Translations under genes and position numbers: made by a program
The notes under the pieces: generated by a model
Told to the model about the DNA's origin: nothing
What the model saw: the letters and a program-made list of their open reading frames with translations, nothing else
Database searches by the model: none
Part shown: piece after piece, positions 42,761 through 50,806 of the stretch
Numbering within the stretch: the stretch's first letter is position 1
Layout: each line of letters begins with the position of its first letter
Source: Acidimicrobiaceae bacterium
Lineage (GTDB): Bacteria; Actinomycetota; Acidimicrobiia; Acidimicrobiales; RAAP-2
Assembly: GCA_027314705.1 (NCBI GenBank)
Contig: DAHVAJ010000016.1
Coordinates: 18,437-82,436 of the forward strand
Direction: 5' to 3'
DNA: 64,000 nt

Positions 42761-44443
42761 GTGAGGGTCCGCTGGTTGGGGCGCGTCCCCTACGTGGAAG
42801 CATGGGACCTCCAGCGGGCGCTCGCCTCCCGGTCGACCGAGGACTACCTCCTCCTGCTGGAGCACCCGGCCGTCGTGACGCTCGGCGTCCACGGTGACCC
42901 GGCCCATGTCTTGGTCGACCCCGCGACGGTCGGCGCTGACCTCGTACGGGTCGACCGGGGTGGCGACGTCACGTACCACGGCCCCGGCCAGCTGGTCGGC
43001 TACCCGGTCCGGACCGTCGGGGACGGCCCCCATCGGGGTCCGTCCCACGTGCACCAGGTCGAGCAGGTGGTCATCGACGCCCTCGTGATGCTGGGGTTGC
43101 CGGCGGACACCGTCGGTCGGCTGGACGGGTTCCCGGGCATCTGGGTCACCACCGGGCGGCCCCACGACCCCGGTCCGGACGGACCGCGCAAGATCGCCGC
43201 CGTCGGCGTGCGTACGGCCCGTGGCCGAACCACCCACGGGTTCGCCCTGAACATCGACCCCGATCTGGCCATGTTCTCCCACATCGTCCCGTGCGGGATC
43301 CCCGACCGGCCGGTGACGTCGCTCCGAGCCGAGGGCGTCGACGCCACCATGGCCGAGGCCGTCGACGCGGTCACCGCCGCCGCGGCCGTCGTCTGGGGCC
43401 CGGTGACGGACGTCCAGCGGGTGGTCGACGGGTCCTGGCCCGCGCCCTCACCGGGCGGCTCCCGCGACGGGTCGCCGGCGGACGGCTCCAGGCCAGTGGC
43501 CGTGGCCCTGCGGCGGGGAAACGCCCTCGAACGGCGTCTCGAGCGGGCCGGAGTGGCTCCCGGTTCGGGCCTCGCCCTCTCGACCCGCAAGCCGCCGTGG
43601 CTCCGGGTGGAGGCGGCGATGGCCGACGGGTACCTGGGGCTCCGGCACGACCTGCGGGCCCTCGAGCTGGTGACCGTCTGCGAGGAGGCCGGCTGTCCCA
43701 ACATCTACGAATGCTGGGCGGACGGCACGGCGACGTTCATGATCAACGGGGACCGGTGCACCCGTGCCTGCGCGTTCTGCCAGGTGGACACCCGTCACCC
43801 CCTGCCCCTCGACCCGGACGAGCCCACCCGGGTGGCCGAGGCCGTCGTGCGCATGGGGCTCGGCCACGCCGTGGTCACGTGCGTCGCCCGGGACGACCTC
43901 CCCGACGGTGGGGCCGGCGCATTCGCCGCCACCATCGACGCCGTTCGGCGGAGGAGCCCGTCCACGTCGGTCGAGGTGCTCATCTCCGACCTGAAGGGCG
44001 ATGCCGGCAGCCTCGCCGTGGTGACCGATGCCCGCCCCGACGTGCTCAACCACAACATCGAGACGGTGGCCCGCCTCCAGCGGGCCGTGCGGCCGTCCGC
44101 CGGCTACGCCCGCAGCCTCACCGTGCTGGCCCGAGCGGCCGACGCCGGCCTCACGACGAAGTCGGGGGTCATCCTGGGCATGGGAGAGCGCGAGGACGAG
44201 GTGCTGGCCACGTTGGCCGATCTGGCCGCTGTGGGGGTGGCCGTCGTCACCCTCGGGCAGTACCTCCGCCCCAGCGCCCGTCACCTGCCGGTGGCCCGCT
44301 GGTGGACACCCGAGGAGTTCGACCGGCTGCGCGCCGGGGCGCTCGCGCTCGGCTTTGCCCACGTCCAGGCGTCGCCGCTCACCCGGTCCAGCTACCACGC
44401 CCGCGAGGCCGCCGGTGCCGCTGCGCCGCTCCGGGCCCGGTGA
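42761..44443 (+). CDS. lipB-lipA: LipB-LipA fusion: octanoyltransferase plus lipoyl synthase
   Basis: One 560-aa open frame encodes both steps of lipoate synthesis. Residues 1 to ~225 are LipB: VDRGGDVTYHGPGQLVGYP (RGG 67-69, HGPGQ 73-77), catalytic Lys144 (RKIAAVGV) and Cys178 (PCGIPD). A Ser/Gly/Pro linker (~226-247) follows. The remainder is LipA, a radical-SAM sulfur-insertion enzyme: auxiliary-cluster Cys307, 312, 318 (C-x4-C-x5-C), radical-SAM Cys333, 337, 340 (C-x3-C-x2-C), and terminal RSSYHA (542-547). Usual lipA and lipB are separate ~300- and ~220-aa genes, so no domain is shortened. GGAG lies 6 nt before the GTG start. It follows lpd and E2, whose lipoyl domain it would modify. 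Confidence 0.93.
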   Translation: MRVRWLGRVPYVEAWDLQRALASRSTEDYLLLLEHPAVVTLGVHGDPAHVLVDPATVGADLVRVDRGGDVTYHGPGQLVGYPVRTVGDGPHRGPSHVHQVEQVVIDALVMLGLPADTVGRLDGFPGIWVTTGRPHDPGPDGPRKIAAVGVRTARGRTTHGFALNIDPDLAMFSHIVPCGIPDRPVTSLRAEGVDATMAEAVDAVTAAAAVVWGPVTDVQRVVDGSWPAPSPGGSRDGSPADGSRPVAVALRRGNALERRLERAGVAPGSGLALSTRKPPWLRVEAAMADGYLGLRHDLRALELVTVCEEAGCPNIYECWADGTATFMINGDRCTRACAFCQVDTRHPLPLDPDEPTRVAEAVVRMGLGHAVVTCVARDDLPDGGAGAFAATIDAVRRRSPSTSVEVLISDLKGDAGSLAVVTDARPDVLNHNIETVARLQRAVRPSAGYARSLTVLARAADAGLTTKSGVILGMGEREDEVLATLADLAAVGVAVVTLGQYLRPSARHLPVARWWTPEEFDRLRAGALALGFAHVQASPLTRSSYHAREAAGAAAPLRAR

Positions 44444-44450
44444 GACCTCG

Positions 44451-45596
44451 GTGAACGCCCTCCCTCCGGCGGCCGTGGCCGTGCGTCACGACCGGATGGC
44501 CCGGGTGCGCCTCCGCATGGAGGAACTCGGGGTCGACGCCCTCCTCCTCTCGCACGGGGCCGACCTTCCCTGGCTGACCGGCTACCGGGCCATGCCGCTC
44601 GAACGGCTCACCCTGCTCGTGCTGCCGGCCGAGGGGGAACCGGCGCTGGTGGTGCCCGGTCTCGAGGCCCCCCGGGTACCCGACGCCGGCGACCTCGTCG
44701 CCGTGGTGCCGTGGGGCGACGCGGAGGACCCCCTCGACTTGGTCGTCGCCCGGCTGGCCGCGGCCGGGACCCCCCGTCTGGCCCTCTCCGACCGGGCGTG
44801 GGCGGCGACCGTCCTCGCCCTCCAGCGCCGCCTCCCCGACGCCGAATGGCTCGAAGCCTCCCGTGTGACCGCACCCCTCCGGGCGGTGAAGGACGCCACC
44901 GAGGTCGCAGCCCTGCGCGCTGCTGCGGCGGCCGCCGACCGCGTCGCCGCCTCCCTCCAGGCCGGCGCGGTCCCCCTGGTGGGCCGTTCCGAGGCCGACG
45001 TGTCCGCCGACCTCGCCAGGCTGCTCCTCGCCGAGGGCCATCACGAGGTCAACTTCGCCATCGTGGCCAGCGGTCCCAACGCCGCCAGCCCCCATCACGA
45101 GCCGGGCCGGCGGAGGATCGGTCGCGGCGAAACGGTCGTGTGCGACTTCGGCGGGGCGCTCTCGCTCGAGGGGGAGGTCGGTTACTGCTCGGACATCACC
45201 CGAACGGTGGTGACGGGTGAGCCCACGACCGAGGTGCGGGAGTGCTACGAGGTCCTGGGCGCGGCGCAGAAGGCCGCGGTGGAGGCCGCCCGGGCCGGCG
45301 TACCGGCGGCGTCCGTCGACCGGGCGGCCCGTCGGGTCATCGAGGCGGCCGGCCTCGGGTCGCGTTTCATCCACCGGACCGGGCACGGCATCGGGATCGA
45401 GGAGCACGAGGACCCCTACGTGGTCGCCGGCAACGAGGAGGTGCTGCGACCGGGGCACGCCTTCTCCGTGGAGCCCGGGATCTACGTCCCGGCCCGGTTC
45501 GGCATGCGGCTCGAGGACATCGTGGTCGTCGGTGCCGACGGCTCACCCGACGCGCTCAACACCGTCGACCGCGGCCTGGTGGTCGTCGAGGCCTGA
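44451..45596 (+). CDS. M24 family Xaa-Pro peptidase
   Basis: A 381-aa pita-bread metallopeptidase. The N-terminal creatinase-type domain (RMEELGVDALLLSHGADLPWLTGY) is followed by the M24 catalytic domain, with metal ligands in VCDFGG, YCSDITRTV, HRTGHGIGIEEHEDPY, SVEPGIYVP and RLEDIVVV. This two-domain layout fits Xaa-Pro aminopeptidase or dipeptidase (PepP/PepQ-like). The GTG start lies 7 nt after the lipBA stop, so it is probably co-transcribed with the lipoate/E2 unit. Confidence 0.91.
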   Translation: MNALPPAAVAVRHDRMARVRLRMEELGVDALLLSHGADLPWLTGYRAMPLERLTLLVLPAEGEPALVVPGLEAPRVPDAGDLVAVVPWGDAEDPLDLVVARLAAAGTPRLALSDRAWAATVLALQRRLPDAEWLEASRVTAPLRAVKDATEVAALRAAAAAADRVAASLQAGAVPLVGRSEADVSADLARLLLAEGHHEVNFAIVASGPNAASPHHEPGRRRIGRGETVVCDFGGALSLEGEVGYCSDITRTVVTGEPTTEVRECYEVLGAAQKAAVEAARAGVPAASVDRAARRVIEAAGLGSRFIHRTGHGIGIEEHEDPYVVAGNEEVLRPGHAFSVEPGIYVPARFGMRLEDIVVVGADGSPDALNTVDRGLVVVEA

Positions 45597-45606
45597 GGAG
45601 GGCGGC

Positions 45607-46332
45607 ATGGACCTGGGGATCGCCGGGAAGGTGGCGCTGGTCACGGCCGGTTCGCGGGGGCTCGGTCGGGCCACCGTCCTGGCCCTGGCCGCCGAGGGGG
45701 CACGGGTGCTGGTCTCCGGCCGTCAGGAGGGGTCGCTGGCCGCCGTCCGGGAGGACGTGGCCGTCCTCGGCGGTGAGGTGGAGGTCCTGGCCGGGGACGT
45801 GACCGACCCCGAGGAGCCGGCCCGCCTGGTGGATCGGGCCGTCGAGCGGTTCGGCGGACTGGACATCCTGGTGGCCAACGCCGGTGGTCCACCGCCGGGG
45901 CGGGCCCTCGATCTCACCGACGACGCGCTGGCCGCCGCCCTCAACGCCAACTTCGTGACCTCGGTGCGCCTGGTGCGCGAGGCCGTGCCCCACATGCGCG
46001 CCGCCGGTTGGGGCCGGATCGCCTGCATCACGTCGTACACGATCGTCCAGGCCGCCCCCCTGCTCTCGCTGTCGAACGCCGCACGCGTCGGGCTCTGGGG
46101 ATGGGCGAAGACGGCGGCCCACGACCTCGCCGCCGAACGGAGCGGCATCACCCTCAACCTGGTCTGCCCCGGCCCCCATGCCACCGAGCGAATGCAGCAG
46201 CTCGGTGGGGCCGACGTCCTGGGCGAGCCGGCCGACTTCGGCGCGGTGACCACCTTCCTCTGCTCGCAACAGGCCGCCTTCGTCAACGGGGCGGCCGTCG
46301 TCGTCGACGGCGGGGCGAGCCTGGCCCTGTAA
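45607..46332 (+). CDS. SDR family protein lacking the canonical YxxxK
   Basis: A 241-aa short-chain dehydrogenase-like protein. The cofactor motif is VTAGSRGLGRAT, and VANAGGPPPG replaces the usual NNAG context. After the Ser region (ACITSYTIVQ), where classical SDRs have Y-x3-K, this protein reads LSNAARVGLWGWAKT, so the catalytic Tyr is absent at the normal place. Several annotated 3-oxoacyl-ACP reductase homologues share this LSN-x2-R-x-G form and their activity is unclear. GAGGAGGG precedes the ATG. Its last ~165 bp are duplicated at 49407-49570 as a broken copy. Confidence 0.88.
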   Translation: MDLGIAGKVALVTAGSRGLGRATVLALAAEGARVLVSGRQEGSLAAVREDVAVLGGEVEVLAGDVTDPEEPARLVDRAVERFGGLDILVANAGGPPPGRALDLTDDALAAALNANFVTSVRLVREAVPHMRAAGWGRIACITSYTIVQAAPLLSLSNAARVGLWGWAKTAAHDLAAERSGITLNLVCPGPHATERMQQLGGADVLGEPADFGAVTTFLCSQQAAFVNGAAVVVDGGASLAL

Positions 46333-46498
46333 TGCAGTGACCGGCAGCGCCGGCCCCGTCCCACTACCCTCGACGTGTCCGGCGGGGTCCGGCGGCCGTT
46401 CCGTCGGACCCGGTGCCGGGGAGGACGCCTGGTGCGCAGTGTGACCTCTTCGACGGGCGTCTCGCTCGACGGGTGCATCGTCGGGCCGGACGGCGGCT
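46166..46498 (+). repeat. Long direct repeat, left copy
   Basis: These 333 bp match 49407-49736 with about 18 mismatches and one 3-bp gap (about 94% identity by eye). This copy contains the intact 3' end of the SDR, the intergenic region and the first codons of the dihydrofolate-reductase-family gene. A further 23 bp (46495-46517) match 49821-49843 across an 88-bp internal deletion. Confidence 0.9.
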
Positions 46499-46517
46499 CT
46501 ACGAGAGGACGCGCTAC
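46432..46517 (+). pseudogene. Broken 5' end of a dihydrofolate-reductase-family gene
   Basis: This fragment reads VRSVTSSTGVSLDGCIVGPDGG, matching the start of the intact gene at 49670-50233. The ATG there is GTG here. After GGCGGCT the frame jumps 88 bp downstream relative to the intact copy (to the part coding GRRLYET), which shifts the frame, and homology ends at 46517. It is a dead remnant produced by the rearrangement around the MMPL gene. Confidence 0.8.
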
Positions 46518-48799
46518 CTCCCGTCCGATGGCCGCCCTGTCTCGACCGGGTCGCCCGTCGCCGCGTCGGCCGGTGGAGGCGCCGGAGCGAGCGAGGCCAC
46601 GTCGACCTCGACCCCGAGGTTGGGGACGGCCCGGTCCAGCCACGAGGGCATCCACCAGTTGGCCTTGCCCAGGAGCTCCATGATGGACGGCACCAGCACC
46701 ATGCGCACCAGGGTGGCGTCGATGAAGATGGCGGCGGCCAGGCCCAGGCCGAAGACCTTGAGGACGTGGAGCGGATCGCCGATCACGAACGAGCCGAACA
46801 CGCAGACCATGATGGCGGCGGCGGCGGTGATGACCCGGGCCGTCTTGGCCAGCCCGTCGGCCACGGCACTCGAGTTGTCCCCGGTCCGTCGCCACTCCTC
46901 GCGGATCCGGGACAGCAGGAACACCTCGTAGTCCATGGAGAGCCCGAAGAGGATGGTGAACATCATGAGCGGGATCCACGGGTCGATGGGTCCGGTGGCT
47001 CCGATCCCGATCACGCTGCCGAGCCAACCCCACTGGAATACGGCCACGATGACCCCGTAGGCGGCCCCCACCGACAGCATGTTGACGATCACCGCCTTCG
47101 CGGGAATGGCCAGGGACCGGAACACGGCCATCAGGAGCAGGAAGGCCAGCAGGAGGACCACGGCGATGACCCACACCAGCCGGGACGAGAGGTAGGCGGA
47201 GGCGTCGACCGAGCCGGCCGTCTCACCGCCCACGTAGGCGGCCACCCCGGTCCCGGCCGTGGCCGCCGGGATGGCGTCGTTGCGGAGGGCGTGGACGATG
47301 GCCTCGGTCTGGGCCGACTGGGGTGACGCGGCCGGGTAGGCGATGACGACCGCGTCATGGCCCGACGCCGAGAACTGGACCGGGGTGGCGAAGACCACGC
47401 CCGGGGTGGCGGCCACCTTGGCCCGCAGACCCTCGACGGCGGCCCTCTGGCCGTCGGGCACCGAGGCGGCCACGATCAGCGGCCCGTTGAACCCAGGGCC
47501 GAAGCCGCTGGCCAGGGCGTCGAAGGCCTGGCGGGTGGTGGACGACGTGGGGTCGTTACCGGCGTCGGTGAAGGCCAGACGCATGGAGAAGAAGGGAATG
47601 ATCAGGATCAGCAGGCAGAGGAGGCCGGCACCGCCGGCGACGATCGGGTGGCGCTGCACGGTCCGGCTCCACCGATACCAGAAACTCCGGTGCGAGGGCT
47701 CGGCGGCGTTCTGGAGGAGGCCGGGGACGTGGAGCTTGTCGACCGCCAGGCCGGAGAAGCCCAGCATGGCCGGCAGCAGGGTCACGGCGGCCGCCATGAC
47801 CAGGACCACGGCGGCGATGGCGCCCACGGCCAGGCCGCGCATGAACGGCAGCTGGAGGATGAACAGGCCGAGCAGGGAGAGGATGACCGTGGTGCCGGCG
47901 AACACCACCGACCGGCCCGAGGTGGCCAACGACACCGCGGTGGCCTGACGGGGGTTCCGGCCCTCGGCCAGACCCTGGCGGTATCGGGTGACGATGATCA
48001 GGGCGTAGTCGATGCCCACACCGAGCCCGATCATGGCCATCATCTCCGGGGCGAAGGTCGGGGTGGTGATCACATGCGAGAGCAGGTCGAGCACAGCGAA
48101 GGCGATGGCGATCCCGAACAGCGCGGTGATGATGGGCAAGCCCATGGCCACGACCGAACCGAAGGCCAGCAGCATGATGACGATGGCGGCCAGGATGCCG
48201 ATGCCTTCACTGGGCCCGGGCTTCCCCGCGGCCACCAGGCTGATGGCCTGGCCCCCGAGCGCCACGTGATAGCCGGGTGCGGCGAAGGACTGGGCCGTGG
48301 CGATCACCTTGTTGACAGCGGCCTGGGGGAGGTTCCCGGCGATCTCGTCGAACTGCACCTGCACGTAGGCGATGTGCCCGTCGGCGGACACCTGGTGGGC
48401 CCCGGCGGCGGTGAACGGGCTGACCACCTCGGAGACGTGGGCCAGCCGGGACAGGGCCGCCACCATCATCGTGGTCCGGTCCTGCACCGATGCCGCGCTG
48501 ATCGGCCCGGAGGAGGTGATCACCACCTGGGCCGGGCTGCCCTTCTGGTCGGGGAAGGCCCGGTTCAGGATCTGCTGGACCGGTTGCGCGCCACCGGTGA
48601 GGTTGTTGGAGAAGTTGCTCCCCGCGGCCTGGGCCAACACGTTGGTGCCCACCAGGGCCACCAGCCAGAGGATCAGCACCCACCAGCGGTGGTCGTGGCA
48701 CCAACCTGCGATCCGGGCCAGCCCGCTCTCCTCGGCCGGACGGGAGGGCCGGCTCGCTGGGACTACCCGGTCCTCGATCCTGGCGGAGGTCGTGGTCAC
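46514..48799 (-). CDS. MMPL family RND transporter
   Basis: A 761-aa inner-membrane protein of the MMPL branch of RND exporters, with about 12 membrane helices in two repeats. Repeat 1 holds GLGVGIDYALIIVTRYRQGLAEG and GRSVVFAGTTVILSLLGLFIL; repeat 2 holds FGLSMDYEVFLLSRIREEW and GLAKTARVITAAAAIMVCVFGSFV. GxxxDY motifs in both carry the proton-relay Asp-Tyr pairs. Large external loops follow helices 1 and 7. Such proteins export lipids, siderophores or drugs. The stop codon (46514-46516) lies inside sequence derived from the neighbouring reductase gene, so the last residues may be new. The whole gene lies between the two direct repeats. Confidence 0.9.
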   Translation of the reverse strand: MTTTSARIEDRVVPASRPSRPAEESGLARIAGWCHDHRWWVLILWLVALVGTNVLAQAAGSNFSNNLTGGAQPVQQILNRAFPDQKGSPAQVVITSSGPISAASVQDRTTMMVAALSRLAHVSEVVSPFTAAGAHQVSADGHIAYVQVQFDEIAGNLPQAAVNKVIATAQSFAAPGYHVALGGQAISLVAAGKPGPSEGIGILAAIVIMLLAFGSVVAMGLPIITALFGIAIAFAVLDLLSHVITTPTFAPEMMAMIGLGVGIDYALIIVTRYRQGLAEGRNPRQATAVSLATSGRSVVFAGTTVILSLLGLFILQLPFMRGLAVGAIAAVVLVMAAAVTLLPAMLGFSGLAVDKLHVPGLLQNAAEPSHRSFWYRWSRTVQRHPIVAGGAGLLCLLILIIPFFSMRLAFTDAGNDPTSSTTRQAFDALASGFGPGFNGPLIVAASVPDGQRAAVEGLRAKVAATPGVVFATPVQFSASGHDAVVIAYPAASPQSAQTEAIVHALRNDAIPAATAGTGVAAYVGGETAGSVDASAYLSSRLVWVIAVVLLLAFLLLMAVFRSLAIPAKAVIVNMLSVGAAYGVIVAVFQWGWLGSVIGIGATGPIDPWIPLMMFTILFGLSMDYEVFLLSRIREEWRRTGDNSSAVADGLAKTARVITAAAAIMVCVFGSFVIGDPLHVLKVFGLGLAAAIFIDATLVRMVLVPSIMELLGKANWWMPSWLDRAVPNLGVEVDVASLAPAPPPADAATGDPVETGRPSDGR

Positions 48800-48808
48800 T
48801 TGGGGGTC

Positions 48809-48814
48809 AGTGTA
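48809..48814 (-). promoter_or_regulatory. -10 element TACACT of the MMPL gene
   Basis: On the minus strand TACACT ends 9 nt before the GTG at 48799, so the leader would be at most a few bases. Confidence 0.4.
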
Positions 48815-49077
48815 GGACGACCTCTGCGTTCAGAGCGGATGAGGGTGACTCCGTACCAGCTGAGTCGGACGCGTCGGTGGCGGCCCGCCGACGGTGCAAG
48901 TGCCGTCGGACGTGGTTCCCGGTAGTCGTTCAGGTCCCCACGGAGGACCAGGTGAGTCAATGTGCAGCGGCCGGGTGGCCTGACGGTCTTGCCGACCTCT
49001 TCCGATCAATTCGCGCGACCAGCGCGTTGGTGCTCGCGGAACACCCTCGAGCTCGGCGCGCATCCGTTCGACTGGTG

Positions 49078-49406
49078 CACGTGGCAGAGCGCGACCGGAA
49101 GCAAGTTGCCAACGCAGGCGGCGAGCAGGTCGTTCGACTCGAGGTGGAGAACGCCGAGCTGCGCAAGACGATCGCTGAGCTTCCGAAGACGGTCGCCGAT
49201 CTCGAGGGGCGTCTCGGGCGTCGTCCGCGCAACTCCACGATGCCCCGGGCCGAAGGGCTGCCAAGGCCGCCAGCGCCCGACCGGGCCGAGCGCCGCAAGG
49301 CCGAGCGCCGACCGGGCAAGCAGCCAGGGGACCCCGGCCACCACCGGGCCCAGGTGCCCGATCCCGACGAGGTCGTCCCCCACCGGCCGCAGCGCCCGAG
49401 GCCGCC
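49078..49406 (+). mobile_element. IS66-family transposase (TnpC) N-terminal fragment
   Basis: The plus frame from about GTG 49078 reads VHVAERDRKQVANAGG, then a coiled coil (VRLEVENAELRKTIAEL), LEGRLGRRPRNSTMP, RRPGKQPGDPGHH and VPDPDEVVPHRP. This is the N-terminal part of IS66 transposases: leucine-zipper-like helix, RNSSKPPS-type motif, RRPGGQPGH-type motif and DEVV-H-P before the Cys-zinc region. It breaks off where the SDR-derived repeat begins (49407), before the zinc finger and DDE core. No partner orf or terminal inverted repeats were found. The 48800-49077 stretch before it holds nothing I recognise apart from the MMPL promoter. Confidence 0.75.
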
Positions 49407-49570
49407 GCCCCGGCCCCCGTGCCACCGAGCGCATGCAGCAGCTCGGTGGGGCCGACGTCCTGGGCGAGCCGGCCGACTTCGGCGCGGTGACCACCTTCCT
49501 CTGCTCGCAACAGGCCGCCTTCGTCGACGGGGCGGCCGTCGTCGACGGCGGGGCGAGCCTGGCCCTGTAA
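49407..49570 (+). pseudogene. Truncated 3' end of the SDR gene
   Basis: This fragment encodes ATERMQQLGGADVLGEPADF through FVDGAAVVDGGASLAL and a TAA stop, matching the last ~52 codons of the SDR at 45607-46332 with one codon missing. Upstream the sequence switches abruptly to IS66. It has no start or cofactor-binding part and is a remnant. Confidence 0.85.
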
Positions 49571-49736
49571 TGCTGTGACCGGCAACGTTGGCCCCGTCCC
49601 ACAACCCTCGACGCGTCCCGCGTGGTCCGGCGGCCGTTCGGTCGAACCCGTTGCCGGGGAGGACGCCTGATGCGCAGTGTGACCTATTCGATGGGCGTCT
49701 CGCTCGACGGGTACATCGTCGGGCCGGACGGCGGCT
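49407..49736 (+). repeat. Long direct repeat, right copy
   Basis: Partner of 46166-46498, with one 3-bp gap inside the run of GTC codons near the SDR end. This copy contains the truncated SDR end, the intergenic region and the start of the intact dihydrofolate-reductase-family gene. Confidence 0.9.
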
Positions 49737-50233
49737 TCGATTGGACGGTGCCCGATGAGGAGGTCTTCCGCCTCGTCACCGACGAGCTGCGAGAGGTCGC
49801 CGTCCACCTGTTGGGACGACGGCTCTACGAGACGATGCGCTACTGGGAGACCGTCGACGAGGATCCGTCGCTTGAATTCTCGACGCATGAGTGGGCGGCG
49901 ATGTGGAAGGCGCTTCCGAAGGTGGTGTTCTCCACCACGCTGTCGGCGGTGCAGGGCAAGGCCCGTTTGGCCTCCGGCGACCTGGCCGAGGAGATCGAGC
50001 GGTTGCGAGCAGCGCCGGGTCAGGGCGCCATCGCGATCGGCGGCGCGACGCTTGCCGCCGAGGCGGCGGGGTTGGGTCTGATCGACGAGTATCGGATGAG
50101 GATCTATCCGGTGCTGGTCGGCGGTGGCACTCCGTTCCTTCCCCGGCGCGAGCACCGGGTCGATCTCGAACTCGTCGAGACCCGTACCTCGCACTCGGGG
50201 GTCGTTCGCCTTCGCTACCGCGTGGTGCGCTAG
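49670..50233 (+). CDS. Dihydrofolate reductase family protein (RibD C-terminal type)
   Basis: A 187-aa protein of the RibD-C/DHFR-like fold. It opens MRSVTYSMGVSLDGYIVGPDG, the standard S-x-D-G-x-I-A/V motif, then LLGRRLYETMRYW, VVFSTTLSAV, IAIGGATLAAEAAGLGLIDEYRMRIYPVLVGGGTPF and SHSGVVRLRYRV. Members bind NADPH and reduce folate- or pyrimidine-like substrates, but most actinobacterial small ones are uncharacterised. GGAGG lies before the ATG at 49670. The first ~67 bp are duplicated as a broken copy at 46432-46517; this is the intact version. Confidence 0.9.
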   Translation: MRSVTYSMGVSLDGYIVGPDGGFDWTVPDEEVFRLVTDELREVAVHLLGRRLYETMRYWETVDEDPSLEFSTHEWAAMWKALPKVVFSTTLSAVQGKARLASGDLAEEIERLRAAPGQGAIAIGGATLAAEAAGLGLIDEYRMRIYPVLVGGGTPFLPRREHRVDLELVETRTSHSGVVRLRYRVVR

Positions 50234-50281
50234 CCGGCTCGCCGACCAGCAGCGGGAGGGCGCACGTCGCCGGCCACGGCG

Positions 50282-50761
50282 CTAGCCAGGCGCCCGGTCG
50301 TCGGGCGGTGGTGGAACGAGCGGCGGCAGGCCTGCCGGCGGCGGCGGGACGAGGGGGGCCACCGGAGCCACCGAACCCGCCTCGGGGGCGGTGAACGGTC
50401 GGACCCCGACCCCGTCGGACGATCGGACCGGGGCGAAGGCGCCAGTGGCCGCCTGCGCTCCGGCCGGGTCGGCACCGGTGCGGCGGGGTGCGGTGAACGA
50501 CGGGGCGAGGGGCTGCGGCCCGGCGCCGGCGGTCTGCTCGACGAGCGAGTCCGCAGAGCCCTGCAGGTAGCGGGCGGCATCGTGGTCGACGTAGACCAAG
50601 GGCACCGACTTGCGCCTCCGACGCTCGAGCGCCTGGAAGACCCGAACGGCGAGGAGCACCGCGGTGAGGACGGCGATGGCCACGAGCGCCGGCACCTCGA
50701 GACCGGCCAGCCCGCTGGAGGTCCCGACGAGCGACACGAGGGTGGCGAAGGAAACGACCAT
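50282..50761 (-). CDS. Small membrane protein with Pro-rich cytoplasmic tail
   Basis: A 159-aa protein not recognised. The first ~45 residues are hydrophobic (VVSFATLVSLVGTSSGLAGL, then VPALVAIAVLTAVLLAVRVF), giving one or two membrane segments. A basic stretch RRRRKSVPLVYV follows, and the C-terminal ~100 residues are Pro/Ala-rich and low complexity, ending in a run of PPPP motifs. The ATG has TACGAT 8 nt upstream. It is co-directional with the exported protein behind it, 45 bp away. Confidence 0.65.
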   Translation of the reverse strand: MVVSFATLVSLVGTSSGLAGLEVPALVAIAVLTAVLLAVRVFQALERRRRKSVPLVYVDHDAARYLQGSADSLVEQTAGAGPQPLAPSFTAPRRTGADPAGAQAATGAFAPVRSSDGVGVRPFTAPEAGSVAPVAPLVPPPPAGLPPLVPPPPDDRAPG

Positions 50762-50769
50762 CGTCGACC

Positions 50770-50775
50770 ATCGTA
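50770..50775 (-). promoter_or_regulatory. -10 element TACGAT, leaderless-type
   Basis: On the minus strand TACGAT ends 8 nt before the ATG at 50761. Confidence 0.45.
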
Positions 50776-50806
50776 CCGAAGGGTTGCCGAATTGGGCGGG
50801 GCTCGC

